Below, in pieces: positions 39,140-50,100 of a DNA stretch of 64,000 nucleotides. Source of the DNA: Gordius sp. MW1 (lineage: Eukaryota > Nematomorpha > Gordioida > Gordea > Gordiidae); NCBI GenBank assembly GCA_964036665.1, contig OZ038526.1, forward strand, positions 9,920,001 to 9,984,000, given 5' to 3'. Made by a program: the position numbers and the translations under genes. The notes below the pieces were generated by a model. It did not search any database. It saw only the letters and a program-made list of their open reading frames with translations, and was not told where the DNA came from. Positions within the stretch are counted from its first letter, which is position 1, and the number at the start of each line of letters is the position of its first letter.

Positions 39140-40750
39140 ATGTATACTACAACAAAGAAGAAGCATAAAAACCAAGCTAGGGCGTCCCCCTTAAGCGACC
39201 ACATTCTTCGCCTGGAATGTGTGGGAAATAAACGAAGGCTACCGCTCTCTCAACAAACGGAAGCGGCTAAAGACATTAGTTTGCGTAGGATAAAGTTTGG
39301 GTCATGGAATGTTGGTACAATGACTAGCAAGAGCAGAGAATTGGCAGACGTTCTAAGAAGGAGAAAAATCGATATCGCTTGTATACAAGAGACCAAATGG
39401 AAGGGCCTAAAAACAAAATACATAGGTGACGGATACAAATTATATTTTTACGGTACAGAAACTCATCGAAATGGCGTCGGTATAGTGCTATCGGAAGAAT
39501 TTCAGCAAACTGTCGTCGACGTTAAAAGAATCAATGACAGAATTATGGCGATACAGCTTTGTTATAAATCTACTACGATAAACGTTATATCAGCATACGC
39601 CCCTCAAAGTGGATGCTCTGAGGCGGAAAAAGAGTGTTTTTGGAAGGAGCTTGAAGATGTTCTATCCCAATTCGGTAAAGAGGGACTAATAATTATCGGA
39701 GGTGACCTCAATGGACACGTGGGCAAATCAAGGGAAGGATTTGAAAGAAATCATGGTGGTCGGGGTTACGGCCTAGGAAATGAAGGAGCTAAGGAAATTC
39801 TAGAAATTGCTCGAGCTTTTGACCTAGCAATAGGAAATACCTTCTTCAAAAAGAGACAAAAACATCTTATAACGTACAAAAGCGGCAGCCGTACCACTCA
39901 GATAGATTTCTTTCTAGTCAACAGAGCGCACTTAAAGTATGTTCAAAATGTTAAGGTAATACCGAGTGAAATATTGGCCTGCCAACACAAGCTTTTGCTG
40001 ATGGACTTTATATTAAAAGGCATTAAAGGGCAAAAGGTACAAAGAGTAGCGGCTACTATACAATGGAGGAAACTTAAGGATAATATCCAACATTTTCAGG
40101 AACAAGTAACTAAACATGCTGAATTTAAGGAAAATACTTCATGTGAGGATCAATGGAATGGTATAGCTGCCACAATGCGAAAAGCGGGACAACAAATATT
40201 AGGTGAAAGCAAGCCCACTAAAAGAATTCTCAAGGAGACGTGGTGGTGGAATGAAGAAGTGCAAAAATGTATCAAGGAAAAGAAGATATTGTACAAAGTT
40301 TGGTATAAAAGCAAGGATAGTAATGATAAGCAAGCTTACCAAGTCGCTAAAAGATCGGCTAAAAAATTGGTAGCAAAAGCAAAAAGCAAGGTGTACGACG
40401 ATATAAATGTAAAACTAAACTCAAAGGAAGGAGAAAAAATGATCTACAAAATCGCAAAGTCAAGGGCCCGAAATTCTAAAGATTACCTAGAATACCGGCT
40501 AATCAAGGGCCAAAAGGGAGAAATACTAACACACGATAGCCATATACTACAAAGATGGTACGACTTTTATAGCGATTTATCAATTGAAAAGGGGCCTGTA
40601 GTCGAAGACATTAACCAGGAAAATACAATAGGAGAATTAAACACAGTGGACTGGATCACGAAAACGGAAGTCAAAATTGCTATGGGTAAACTAAAGTCGG
40701 GAAAAGCTATTGGACCAGAAATATACCAATTGAGGGTTTTAAAGCGTTAG
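39140..40750 (+). CDS. LINE endonuclease and N-terminal RT region
   Basis: A 536-codon frame. Residues about 50-290 are an apurinic-endonuclease-like domain that nicks the target: KFGSWNVGTM, IACIQETKWKG, YAPQSGC, IIGGDLNGHVGK, TQIDFFLV and the CQHKLL region in place of the usual S-D-H. It is followed by a Lys-rich linker and the start of RT (GKLKSGKAIGPE). The frame then ends in a stop; RT continues in other frames. The same endonuclease type is annotated in databases as craniofacial development protein 2-like, because that mammalian gene captured an RTE fragment. Confidence 0.88.
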   Translation: MYTTTKKKHKNQARASPLSDHILRLECVGNKRRLPLSQQTEAAKDISLRRIKFGSWNVGTMTSKSRELADVLRRRKIDIACIQETKWKGLKTKYIGDGYKLYFYGTETHRNGVGIVLSEEFQQTVVDVKRINDRIMAIQLCYKSTTINVISAYAPQSGCSEAEKECFWKELEDVLSQFGKEGLIIIGGDLNGHVGKSREGFERNHGGRGYGLGNEGAKEILEIARAFDLAIGNTFFKKRQKHLITYKSGSRTTQIDFFLVNRAHLKYVQNVKVIPSEILACQHKLLLMDFILKGIKGQKVQRVAATIQWRKLKDNIQHFQEQVTKHAEFKENTSCEDQWNGIAATMRKAGQQILGESKPTKRILKETWWWNEEVQKCIKEKKILYKVWYKSKDSNDKQAYQVAKRSAKKLVAKAKSKVYDDINVKLNSKEGEKMIYKIAKSRARNSKDYLEYRLIKGQKGEILTHDSHILQRWYDFYSDLSIEKGPVVEDINQENTIGELNTVDWITKTEVKIAMGKLKSGKAIGPEIYQLRVLKR

Positions 40751-40834
40751 GCAATACTGGTGCACAATTCCTCGCCAGCCTTTGCAACAATAATTTGAAA
40801 ACGGGTGTAATCTAACGAGTGGAGGGATAGCTAC

Positions 40835-41603
40835 ATGATCCCGATATACAAGATGAAAGGGGACATTCAGGATTGCAACAATTACAGAGGGATAAAGCTT
40901 ATGAGTCACACTTTCAAGGTGTGGGAAAAAGTGATCGAAAAACGGCTCCGGAGTTTAATTCAAATTCGAGATGACCAATTCGGATTCATGCCGGAGAGGT
41001 CTACAGCAGACGCTCTAAACAGTGTTAAGAAAGGGAAGAGGATTTGCACATGTGTTTCATCGATCTAGAAAAAGCGTTCGATAAAGTTCCTCGTACTTTA
41101 GTGTGGAAATGTCTTAAAGAAATAATGTGCCAGAATTATACGTCAGAGCAATAAAAGATATGTACAAGGGAAATAGAACGTACGTTAGAACAACGGAGGG
41201 TTTTGCCATTAACACTGGAGTCCATCAAGGTTCAGCTCTTAGTCCCTTCCTATTCATAATGATAATGGATATTATTACCAAAATGATCTTTGCAGACGAT
41301 ATAATCCTCTGTGCCAAAAGTGAACAAAAATTGGCTAATACTGTAAATAGATGGGTAAATGCAATAGAAGAAAGTGGTCTCAGGGTAAATCGACAGAAAA
41401 CAGAATACATGAAGACGAAGTTTAAATCGGATGACAACCAGCCTAATGCATCCCTTACTTTAGGCGATTGGCAACTTATAAGCGTGGATTCCTTCATATA
41501 TGTAGGATCAACACTTCAATCGGATGGTGGAATGGATAAAGAAATCCAAGCAAGGATAAATTCTGGATGGCTTAAGTGGAGGGACTTCAGGCGTTCTGTG
41601 TGA
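40835..41603 (+). pseudogene. LINE reverse transcriptase, frameshifted
   Basis: Two frames (40835-41068 and 41127-41603) carry RT motifs in order: CNNYRGIKLMSHTFKVWEK, QFGFMPERSTADA, then VHQGSALSPFLF and the catalytic MIFADDIILC, with the FADD box intact. The second frame lacks several residues between MDIITK and MIFADD compared with sister copies, a small in-frame deletion. Confidence 0.85.
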
Positions 41604-41721
41604 CAAAAACATTCCGAGAAGACTAAAAGGCGCACTGTATAAATCCATTATAGAGCCAACAGTCCTGTATAGCTCGGAATCATGGTCTATACGTAAAAGA
41701 GAAGAGCAGCGTCTTGCGACC

Positions 41722-42009
41722 ATGGAGATGAGAATGCTAAGATGGGTACTAGGAGTAAGCAAAAAGGAACATAGGCGAAATGAAGAAATAAGAAGAATTT
41801 TGGGTACTACATCTATTACGACAAAGCTCCTAACAAATAGACTAAGATGGTATGGCCATGTCGAAAGAAGGGACGATAGCTACGTCGGAAAGAAAATCGA
41901 GATGATATATTTCGCAGGAAAACGAAGGAGAGGAAGACCCAAGCTTACCTGGATTCATAAAATACGGCACGATATGAAAGTCCACAAGATAAAGAAAGAC
42001 CTAATGTAA
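41722..42009 (+). pseudogene. LINE C-terminal region
   Basis: The frame starts EMRMLRWVLGVSK and includes RLRWYGHVERR and KRRRGRPKLTW, the conserved C-terminus of this LINE clade. It is out of frame with the RT part. Confidence 0.8.
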
Positions 42010-42074
42010 ACATAGAAACAAATGGAAACGAATGCCGAAGGGACTGACCATCGCCTAGGTGACAAACAGTCATA

Positions 42075-42823
42075 GAAAGAAGAAGAAGAAGAAGAAGAAG
42101 AAGAAGAAGAAGAAGAAGAAGAAGAAGAAGAAGAAGAAGAAGAAGAAGAAGAAGAAGAAGAAGAAGAAGAAGAAGAAGAAGAAGAAGAAGAAGAAGAAGA
42201 AGAAGAAGAAGAAGAAGAAGAAGAAGAAGAAGAAGAAGAAGAAGAAGAAGAAGAAGAAGAAGAAGAAGAAGAAGAAGAAGAAGAAGAAGAAGAGAAGAAG
42301 AAGAAGAAGAAGAAGAAGAAGAAGAAGAAGAAGAAGAAGAAGAAGAAGAAGAAGAAGAAGAAGAAGAAGAAGAAGAAGAAGAAGAAGAAGAAGAAGAAGA
42401 AGAAGAAGAAGAAGAAGAAGAAGAAGAAGAAGAAGAAGAAGAAGAAGAAGAAGAAGAAGAAGAAGAAGAAGAAGAAGAAGAAGAAGAAGAAGAAGAAGAA
42501 GAAGAAGAAGAAGAAGAAGAAGAAGAAGAAGAAGAAGAAGAAGAAGAAGAAGAAGAAGAAGAAGAAGAAGAAGAAGAAGAAGAAGAAGAAGAAGAAGAAG
42601 AAGAAGAAGAAGAAGAAGAAGAAGAAGAAGAAGAAGAAGAAGAAGAAGAAGAAGAAGAAGAAGAAGAAGAAGAAGAAGAAGAAGAAGAAGAAGAAGAAGA
42701 AGAAGAAGAAGAAGAAGAAGAAGAAGAAGAAGAAGAAGAAGAAGAAGAAGAAGAAGAAGAAGAAGAAGAAGAAGAAGAAGAAGAAGAAGAAGAAGAAGAA
42801 GAAGAAGAAGAAGAAGAAGAAGA
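42075..42823 (+). repeat. (GAA)n microsatellite, about 250 units
   Basis: About 750 bp of almost pure GAA/TTC repeat. I see one visible phase interruption near 42292 (GAAGAGAAG). It forms the 3' tail of the LINE and is followed directly by the right target duplication. The 260-codon poly-Lys/poly-Arg frame across it is an artefact. Confidence 0.97.
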
Positions 42824-42840
42824 CCCAGTGAATTAATATA

Positions 42841-43204
42841 AATTTTATTTTAAATCTATTTATAGTTTTTTAATTTGCACTTTCCATAGTAAATGTTTTC
42901 TTTGTGAATATAAGTTCATATCCTAATATTGTCAATGAGATTTCGTATCGCGCAAAATCTTAAGCATGGTTAATAGGGTGTTTTTTATAAAATATAATGA
43001 TTTGCTATTTAGACTTTTTAACACTTATTTAATATTTTTTAAAAAACAGGAGAAATTTTCATTACGATATATCTATTTAAAAAAGCCGAGATGAGTTGAG
43101 AATTCTCGTCGATACGAGACAGAGATTTTTCTAGACCGAGACGAGATCGAGATTTTTATAATCGCTGAGACAAGACGAGATTTTGCTTTCGAGACCAAAC
43201 ACTA
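42841..43204. repeat. Right part of CGAGACGAG element
   Basis: AT-rich DNA then CGAGATGAGTTGAG, TCGATACGAGACAGAG and GACCGAGACGAGATCGAG motifs, ending CACTA at 43204. Confidence 0.6.
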
Positions 43205-43212
43205 TTGGTTCA

Positions 43213-44950
43213 TCTATTGAGATTATCTTTCGAAGTCTAGCTTCTTTACCCTTTACCACACCTTCATTACGTGACTCTTTAACTCTATCCCTCGATAGTT
43301 ATCTTGTACATCTCCCTTTATATATTAATATAACATAGCTTTCCCTCCACTCATCAGGCATCATACCACTTGCAAGTATTGTGTTAAACAGCTTTGCAAG
43401 TAAACGTACACCTAAGGGCCCTAGCATTTTGAAACCTTCCATAGGTATATTATCAGGTCCCACCGGCCTACCCATGGTCATATTTTAAGCACCTGGTCAA
43501 CCTATTCCTCTCTTAATTATAACTCTGGATCATATTCATAGTTCTTGTTTTCGCATTGGTCCGAAAACCCACTTTCACCGTTTAACAATTCTATATAGTA
43601 TTCTTCCCAACGATCTATGATTTGATGGCCCAGAGTTAGAGTGCTGCCTTCCTCTTTATGGTTTTCACGTTTACCACATCCTTTGAGTTGCTTGCCCTGA
43701 TCTATACGATTTTGTATTTCATTCTTTTCCCTTCTTTACTAGTTAACTTGGCGTTCAGATTCTTGTAGACATTTGTTTTATCCTTGGTTACACTACGTTT
43801 TGCCTCATTTTTAATTTTCATATATGCCAATCTTGATTTTTCATTTCTGTTGCCTGACTATAATTTGTAAAGCTTTCTTTTCAACTTGACTAGGCGTTGC
43901 ACGTCTTCGTTCCACCACTATGGTTCCTTATCTTTTTGTATATCTAATTTGCCTTCTCCTACAACACATAGCTTGTTATTCTACCTATCGTTCGCATTCT
44001 GCTGATCATCTATTTGCAGCCGTTTAATTATTCGATCAATGTAAATATCTTTCAATTTTGGTAGCCGGAACCATTTGATTTTCCCATTTAATCTCTTCGG
44101 CTTTTGTGTTTTCGCTTTGGAGATGGTAGAGTCCATCACAACAAGTCTATGCTGGGCTACAGTAGCCTCACCTGGTACCTTACAATGGCCTACATTCTTT
44201 AATTCTTTTCTTGATATTAAGAGAAAGTCAATCTGCGACGACCGATTCCCACTTTTGTAGGTTATTAGGTAATTTTCTTTTTGAAGAAGAAATTTGTGAT
44301 GGCCAAATCAAATGCCACGGTTATTTTCAATAATTCGTCACCTTCATCGCTTCTCGCTCCGTATCCATTCCCACCATGGTATCGTTCAAATCCGTCTCTT
44401 GTTTTGCCTACGTGACCATTTATATCCGCTCCAATTATAACTATCTCGGATCTGGGTATCATTCGCAGCGTTTCGTCTAAATCTTCCCGAAAGTCCTCAT
44501 TTTCCTCATCTGTGCACCCTGTTGCGGAGCATATTCGGACAATACATTAATCGTTTGACCTTCTATGCATAGTTTTAACATCATAAGTCGCCTACTTTTT
44601 CTTCGTACCTCAATGACTTTATCTTGCGTGTGAGGCTAATATGATTGCCACGCCAATTTTATTCGTTTATAAGCCATTGAAGTAAATTTTATAGCCTTCA
44701 CCTATCATCCTTGCTTTTGCGCCTTTCCATCTTTTTATTTACACATGCTATATCGACCCGTAGTTTGCTGAAAGTGTCAGCAGCTTCTCGACATTTTGCA
44801 GTCATCGTCCAGCATTTAGCGAGCCCACTCTCAATCTCGTCTTTAGCAAATTAGTTTCTTTTACTACATCCGTTTGCGATGTAGTGACCTTCGTTGACTT
44901 TTCACATGATACGGGCGCCTACCATGCGCGTCGTTTATGAATGATGCCCT
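43213..44950 (-). pseudogene. RTE-clade LINE, 5' half
   Basis: Partner of 27425-28579. Endonuclease motifs IVIIGADINGHVGK and YHGGNGYG are at 44265-44462. RT start GRPVGPDNIPMEGFK and PDEWRESYVILIYKG are at 43299-43481, then a broken YRGIELKSHVMKVW block to 43213. The 5' edge near 44950 is not defined. Frameshifts throughout. Confidence 0.75.
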
Positions 44951-45179
44951 AACGCTTACTTTCATTATTACGAACTATCAGACAGCACTTGGATCAGGGG
45001 TCACGCTCGGCTATCCAGGCCTGGCAGCCGTGTTGACGATGTGAGTTATTTATATTCTTTGAAATAAGTGCCAAAGGCGGTATTGAGCCTGCAAGCTCTT
45101 ACGTGAAAGCCTAAACCTATACCCACTACGCCATTTAAATTTACTAAAATTTTATGATTTATATAAAAGTTTAAGCTGA

Positions 45180-45264
45180 GATCTAGCCGATAAAAGCCCG
45201 TCTCATCTCGATCTCGACCCAATTTGAGACGAGACCAGATCAAGATTTTTTCGGATTTTCCGCA
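45180..45264. repeat. CGAGACGAG-family end within LINE sequences
   Basis: GCCCGTCTCATCTCGATCTCG and GAGACGAGACCAGATC, then TTTTCCGCATCACTA, the inverse of the TAGTGATGC terminus seen at 28588. The other end was not located; it is probably truncated by the neighbouring LINE copy. Confidence 0.55.
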
Positions 45265-46650
45265 TCACTACACCTTTCCATCACTTCCTTCGGCTTGAAT
45301 AAGGTTTGATCCTTCTCGTTTTTGACTACTGACATCGCGATTTCTTTCTCTCTTATCTTGGCCAATATATACATAAACCTGTCGTCCCCTTGATCCAGTT
45401 TGTTCCCCATCCGGTGTAGGCGGCATTCTTCGCTATTGCGATGGCCTTTTTCACGGTTCTCTTTGCCTCCTTATACTCTTGAAAATCCTCCGACTTTTTG
45501 ATTTATGCCACCGTAGAATTTCGTTCTTTTAATGAACCCTAACCGATTGATCCCACCACCATAATTCCCTATTCATAGCTTTGCCTCCTTTGGTCTGTCC
45601 TGTTCTTTATTTTTAAACTATAACGATTTAGCTGTTGAATCGCCGTTTCCTTTATGTCCTTTGTTAGAGTCTCCAAATTGTCGTCTACGTCCCGTCCCCA
45701 ACTTCCTTGCACCCAAGAGGAGACTTTTTGATGATAATTAGCGTTCGTCGCCCTATCCTCTAGCCTTTCATATCGAATTTGGGATTCATAAACCTTTCTT
45801 CTTTCCAGAAATATTTTAACAAGTGAACGATATTGCCTGACGATTTATTCTCCCTGTATTACATTGCAATCTTCCCTCCATAAATCTTTCCACCATATGA
45901 AAAGATCGTCAATTAGACTAAAATGCTTCCCATTTCTAAAGGTAACCATATGATTTTCGCGTTTTTAAAAATAAGTGTTAGCGATCGACATGTCGTATGC
46001 TTGGGATACTTGGAGAGGTTTTTCCCCTATTCAGGCCATGTCCGTAGCCTCCATGATTTCGTTCATACCTGAATCGATCTCTCCTTACATGGGGGCTTAA
46101 ATAAACCCCAATTATTAGTTTTTCTTCTTGTCCTATTCTTTGTATTTACTTTTTAATGAATTGAAGAATATGTCTTTCTCTGATTCCATACACTCAATTT
46201 GGGGAGCATACGCCACATAACGGATAGGGGGCCCCTTTGATCTATAATATTCACCCTCATTAACCTGTCTAAACAACGCTTGATCTAGCACCTTGTCCTT
46301 GAACAATCCGCTTAGAATGATACCCACCCAATTTCTACAATTTAGTGACCCACTGAAGAATAGCGTGTATACTTCTCCTAAATCCCGAGCTTTACCGTTC
46401 CACCTGGTCTCCTGTAGACCAGCGATGTATAACTTAGTTCTTTTTAGCCTTTTTGCGATCTCGATGCTCTTTCCCTCGCATTTTTTTACAGCTGATTTCT
46501 TTAACCTTCTTTGTTGCGAGTTAGGCAGGAGTCCTAGTGTTTTTTTCACATTGCACGGAGAAGATGCAATGCGCGTCGTTTGTGGAGGACGCCCTAACTT
46601 TCTGTTATAAAGGTTGTTCAAACATGATTTTGGAATCAATTTTTACAGCC
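45265..46650 (-). pseudogene. Second minus-strand RTE-clade LINE relic (endonuclease)
   Basis: The frame at 46133-46639 has AGLQETRWNGKARDLG and AYAPQIECMESEKDIFF. Broken frames at 45280-46130 continue through NHGGYGHG to the linker. It stops at the CGAGACGAG repeat, and no RT for this copy was found. It carries its own endonuclease region, so it is a different copy from 43213-44950. Confidence 0.7.
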
Positions 46651-46764
46651 GTCGACCTGACCCCGACCCCTCCATTTTGCACATGGACTTGAGGCCGTCG
46701 TAGTGATAAACTTAAAAATTAAAAGAAAGGCCATTAAAAAAACATCCTTTTTAAATATACATAC

Positions 46765-46770
46765 TTTATT
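46765..46770 (-). terminator. Candidate poly(A) signal of cotransporter
   Basis: AATAAA on the minus strand about 290 nt past the stop codon of the SLC12 gene, before the LINE relic begins. Position is plausible but unproven. Confidence 0.45.
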
Positions 46771-47059
46771 AACAAGCAACAAATATTGTAAACAACTATT
46801 GACTTATAGGTAACGTGGATAAATGGGGCAAGCGTGAAGAATAACATATATTATAGTGATATTGAATTTTTAATAACAATGAGATTATTTGGGGATTTTT
46901 ATGTTGAATACTTTGACCATTTGCTGTTGCGAATGCGAATCATTATGATTAGTAATGGAGGTAGACGGACTAGTTGAATTCGAATAAAATATGTTACAAC
47001 GGCTAAGTTTAAATTAACTTAGTCGATGAAAATAGATTTATCCAAAGATTGCGAAGTTT

Positions 47060-47195
47060 TTATGAGTAAAAAGTTAAAACGCTTTGTTGATTTCCTCGCA
47101 CCATCAGAATTGGGGGTAAGTTTTTGGTCATGATTTCCAACCAGGCCATATATAGGATGGCCGAGCATGTCCCTTTGCGCGGTATAGGCAATGTG
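47060..47195 (-). CDS. Cotransporter terminal exon 21
   Basis: Encodes [39 protein letters not shown] and the TAA stop. The C-terminal motif is almost invariant in the NKCC/NCC branch. Its GTTAG acceptor lies 4.8 kb from the previous donor; the long last intron holds a 2.4-kb hAT-type element. Confidence 0.93.
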
Positions 47196-50100
47196 CTAAC
47201 CAAATAAAATATGTGTAAAACTGCTGACTATTATTTAAAATTAAAATGACGATATTTTATTTGAAAAATTAGAATATGGCTTTAACGCCATGTAAACCAA
47301 ATTCTATAAGATTCGTCCTAAAATGACTCCGTTTGGCGCAGTGGCATAGCTTGCAATTTTTCCGAGGGGTTGGGTTTAAATTTTACACCGTGGGAAGGGG
47401 TCAAAAACGATTAAAAAAATTTCTTAGTTATTTGTCAAACTTAAAAATCAGCTATTACTTTGTGTAATATCTTATTTAAAACTCATAAATTAATACCTTT
47501 TTAGGTCCATATCAATATTATGATCCCAAATCTTTATTCTCCCCCCTTTTGATTACCTTCGACTTACACACAAGTATACAAACTAAATTGCATAGCAATT
47601 AATATAGAACCTTAGACTAGATAGACTACTCAAGCCATATGTTCCATATGGTAAATTGTGTGTCCAATTTTCCTCCATTTTGAAGACATCAACTGGTGTA
47701 ATTCTACCTTGTCATTTTGCGCTATAACTGTCAATTTATCTTCCTCACTAGTTTATACATTTGAATTTGAGCGAACGTCAATAAATTAATATTATACAAA
47801 ATATAGATGGCGCTATTAAACAACTTTCATCACAGCTTTTACATTTTTTATTTTTATGGATTGTGTAAATAATATTTTTTTAGAACGCTGTTCTTGATAT
47901 CTACCCAATTCAATATTTTTTTATTTACCTTTATAAGATTATTTAATTTACAAAAATTACTAATATATTTATATAAACACTACTTTACCATGTTATCATT
48001 AAAATGGCGGAAAAAAGGTACATATTTTGTGCGTTGCTATCTAGTATGTATAGAACGGGTCTCTTTAGGTCAATCAGCCCACGCCCACCCGTTACAAGTA
48101 TTTAAACCCTAGGTTGGGTCAATAATAAATGATAGATCCGGCCCGCTAATTTTTACAAAGACCGAGCCAGGGACCGTATACAAAAACCTTTATTTTGCAT
48201 CTTTCGACATTCGATTGTCACTTTTTTGATTAAATAACACAATTTTCTATAAAAATAGACGCTAATGTCAATAATAATTATGTTAACAATTATACTTATC
48301 TAAATATTAAATTAGCCTACTCGAAAGTTTATAGATTTTCAAAGGGTAAGATTGGAGTGGGCTATATCCATACATAGTCTCAAATGAACATTTATCAATT
48401 AATGCGCGTTGAGATATTGATGAATGAATGAGTAACGAAAAAAATATAATTTTATTTTCATTGTTAATTTAATAAACATTAAATAATAATAAATTAATAT
48501 AAAACAACTTAAAATCACATTTTTGTTTATAAATTATAATACGAAAAAAATTTAAATGCTAGCGGGTCTTGTCCTTATATTATATCGATCTATACACGCC
48601 CCCAGCCCATTATGTTATATTATGACCCCTCATCAGCCTTGTTTCCTTTAAAGCAAAAGCTTGCGAGGCCGTGCAGGTCTCTAAATGAAAACTAGTTGAA
48701 ATAGGAGGGTGAATAATAGCGAACACCGGTTGAAACAAGAGAGTTAACACTTATTGAAATAGTGGGATAAACAAATTTAAGATAAAGATGGGGTAAACAA
48801 CTTTAAGATAAAGGATAAGGTAAAATACAAAAGGGGATTATAAAAATCTATACACACCCTATTACCCTTTTGTCTTTCCCCTATTGTTTCGTAACCGCCT
48901 TATTTTGTAATTGCCATCCTTTACACTATTCTTATAGTTGCTATTGCTTCATTTTTATAATCCCCTTTTGTATTTTACCTTATCCTTTATCTTAAAGTTG
49001 TTTACCCCATCTTTATCTTAAATTTGTTTATCCCACTATTTCAATAAGTGTTAACTCTCTTGTTCCAACCGGTGTTCGCTATTATTCACCCTCCTATTTC
49101 AACTAGTTTTCATTATTTTTGTTTATAAATTAAAACTTGTCGACACCTTCTCGTTCATTGGTAATTCACATCACTTGTAAGTTACCTTTTTTTTCTCTTT
49201 TTTTTTTTTTTTATTGATAATGGTCGCTGGACGACCGAAATTTCTAAACCCATTTCCACCCTCGCATTTTATCAATCCTAAACTACCATTATTGGAAACT
49301 AACTTTATAAATTATAATGGATTGATAGTACATAAATACATTATTAAGGCTATTTAAAATTATATGGCATATAGTGAGCTTGTACAAAAAGCCCGAAAAA
49401 TGTTAATTTTGTAGAATAATACCGGTAAACTTTAAAGCGGCTGTCTTTAAACAATTTTTGTTCCCATTCTCAAATAATATCTCATACATATTTGATTTAG
49501 CTGTTGTTTGGAGCTTTTACAAATAAGTTTAGGTTTAATAGCCGCCTTTTTATTGCTTGTTAAAAAATAACAAAGCAGATAATTAATATAAATAAGTCAC
49601 TTAGCTCAATCAAGAGATTTACTTATTTTCAAATTTATAAAAACAATATGTATTAATTAAATTACGATATATTCAAAAATTGCGTGGGAGGGGGGGGCTT
49701 GGCCATCCCCCACCTATGCCACTGGTTTGACGTTAAAGGGGATAAGAGATGTCTTCCAAATCGCTAGACTTTTATCGAGTTGTCATGTATAAATGATTTT
49801 TTGGGTACATTAAACTTTGAATCGCCGTTAACAGCGCAAACCATTTGAATTCCGTAATTTCCATCACTTTATACTAAATAACTATAATAATCCCACTTTC
49901 CTGTTTTTCGGGGACAAAATCAAGTCATTTTAAGGTAAATACTAAAGGCACTCAAAATACAAGTATACCTATTTTATCAGCCATCTTAGTCGAAAAATTT
50001 TGAATTAGGCAAACTAGTAAAAATCTTATAAAACATGACACAAAGTTCGGTTTTTGGATGTAACAACTAACAACACACGAAAGAAAGATAACTATCCTAT

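Larger units (their letters stand above)
38792..42823 (+). mobile_element. RTE-clade LINE, nearly full length, with TSD
   Basis: A 4-kb element is flanked by near-identical direct repeats CCCAGTGAATTTAATATA (38774-38791) and CCCAGTGAATTAATATA (42824-42840), a target duplication of 17-18 bp. It has one long endonuclease-linker frame, then RT and C-terminal frames, and ends not in poly(A) but in a GAA trinucleotide repeat, typical of the RTE clade. RT segments lie in different frames, so this copy is no longer intact. It lies inside the CGAGACGAG element. Confidence 0.85.
28588..43204. mobile_element. hAT-type CGAGACGAG element split by later insertions
   Basis: The left end, TAGTGATGCAGAAAAACCGA, is followed by CTCTTCTCGTC and GACGAGACGAG (28588-28760). 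The right end is CGAGATTTTGCTTTCGAGACC then AAACACTA at 43204, so both termini start TAGTG. The flanks GTCGTTCA (28580-28587) and TTGGTTCA (43205-43212) agree at 6 of 8 positions. The element's own DNA is roughly 28588-28841 plus 42841-43204; everything between is later insertions (gypsy LTR element, hAT, LINE, MITEs). Confidence 0.65.
47339..49724. mobile_element. 2.4-kb hAT-type element in last cotransporter intron
   Basis: The left end is CAGTGGCATAGCTTGC; the right end is the inverse of CAGTGGCATAGGTGG. The flanks GTTTGGCG (47331-47338) and GTTTGACG (49725-49732) match at 7 of 8 positions. The CAGTG start and 8-bp duplication fit hAT. No transposase frame is visible. It holds a TAGAGACCTGCAC-type end (48671-48683) and a long inverted repeat (48684-49114). 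Confidence 0.7.

Noticed and set aside
42059..42841. 260-codon open frame of poly-Lys then poly-Arg
   Set aside because: It is a translation of the GAA microsatellite, shifted once by a two-base slip; no gene.
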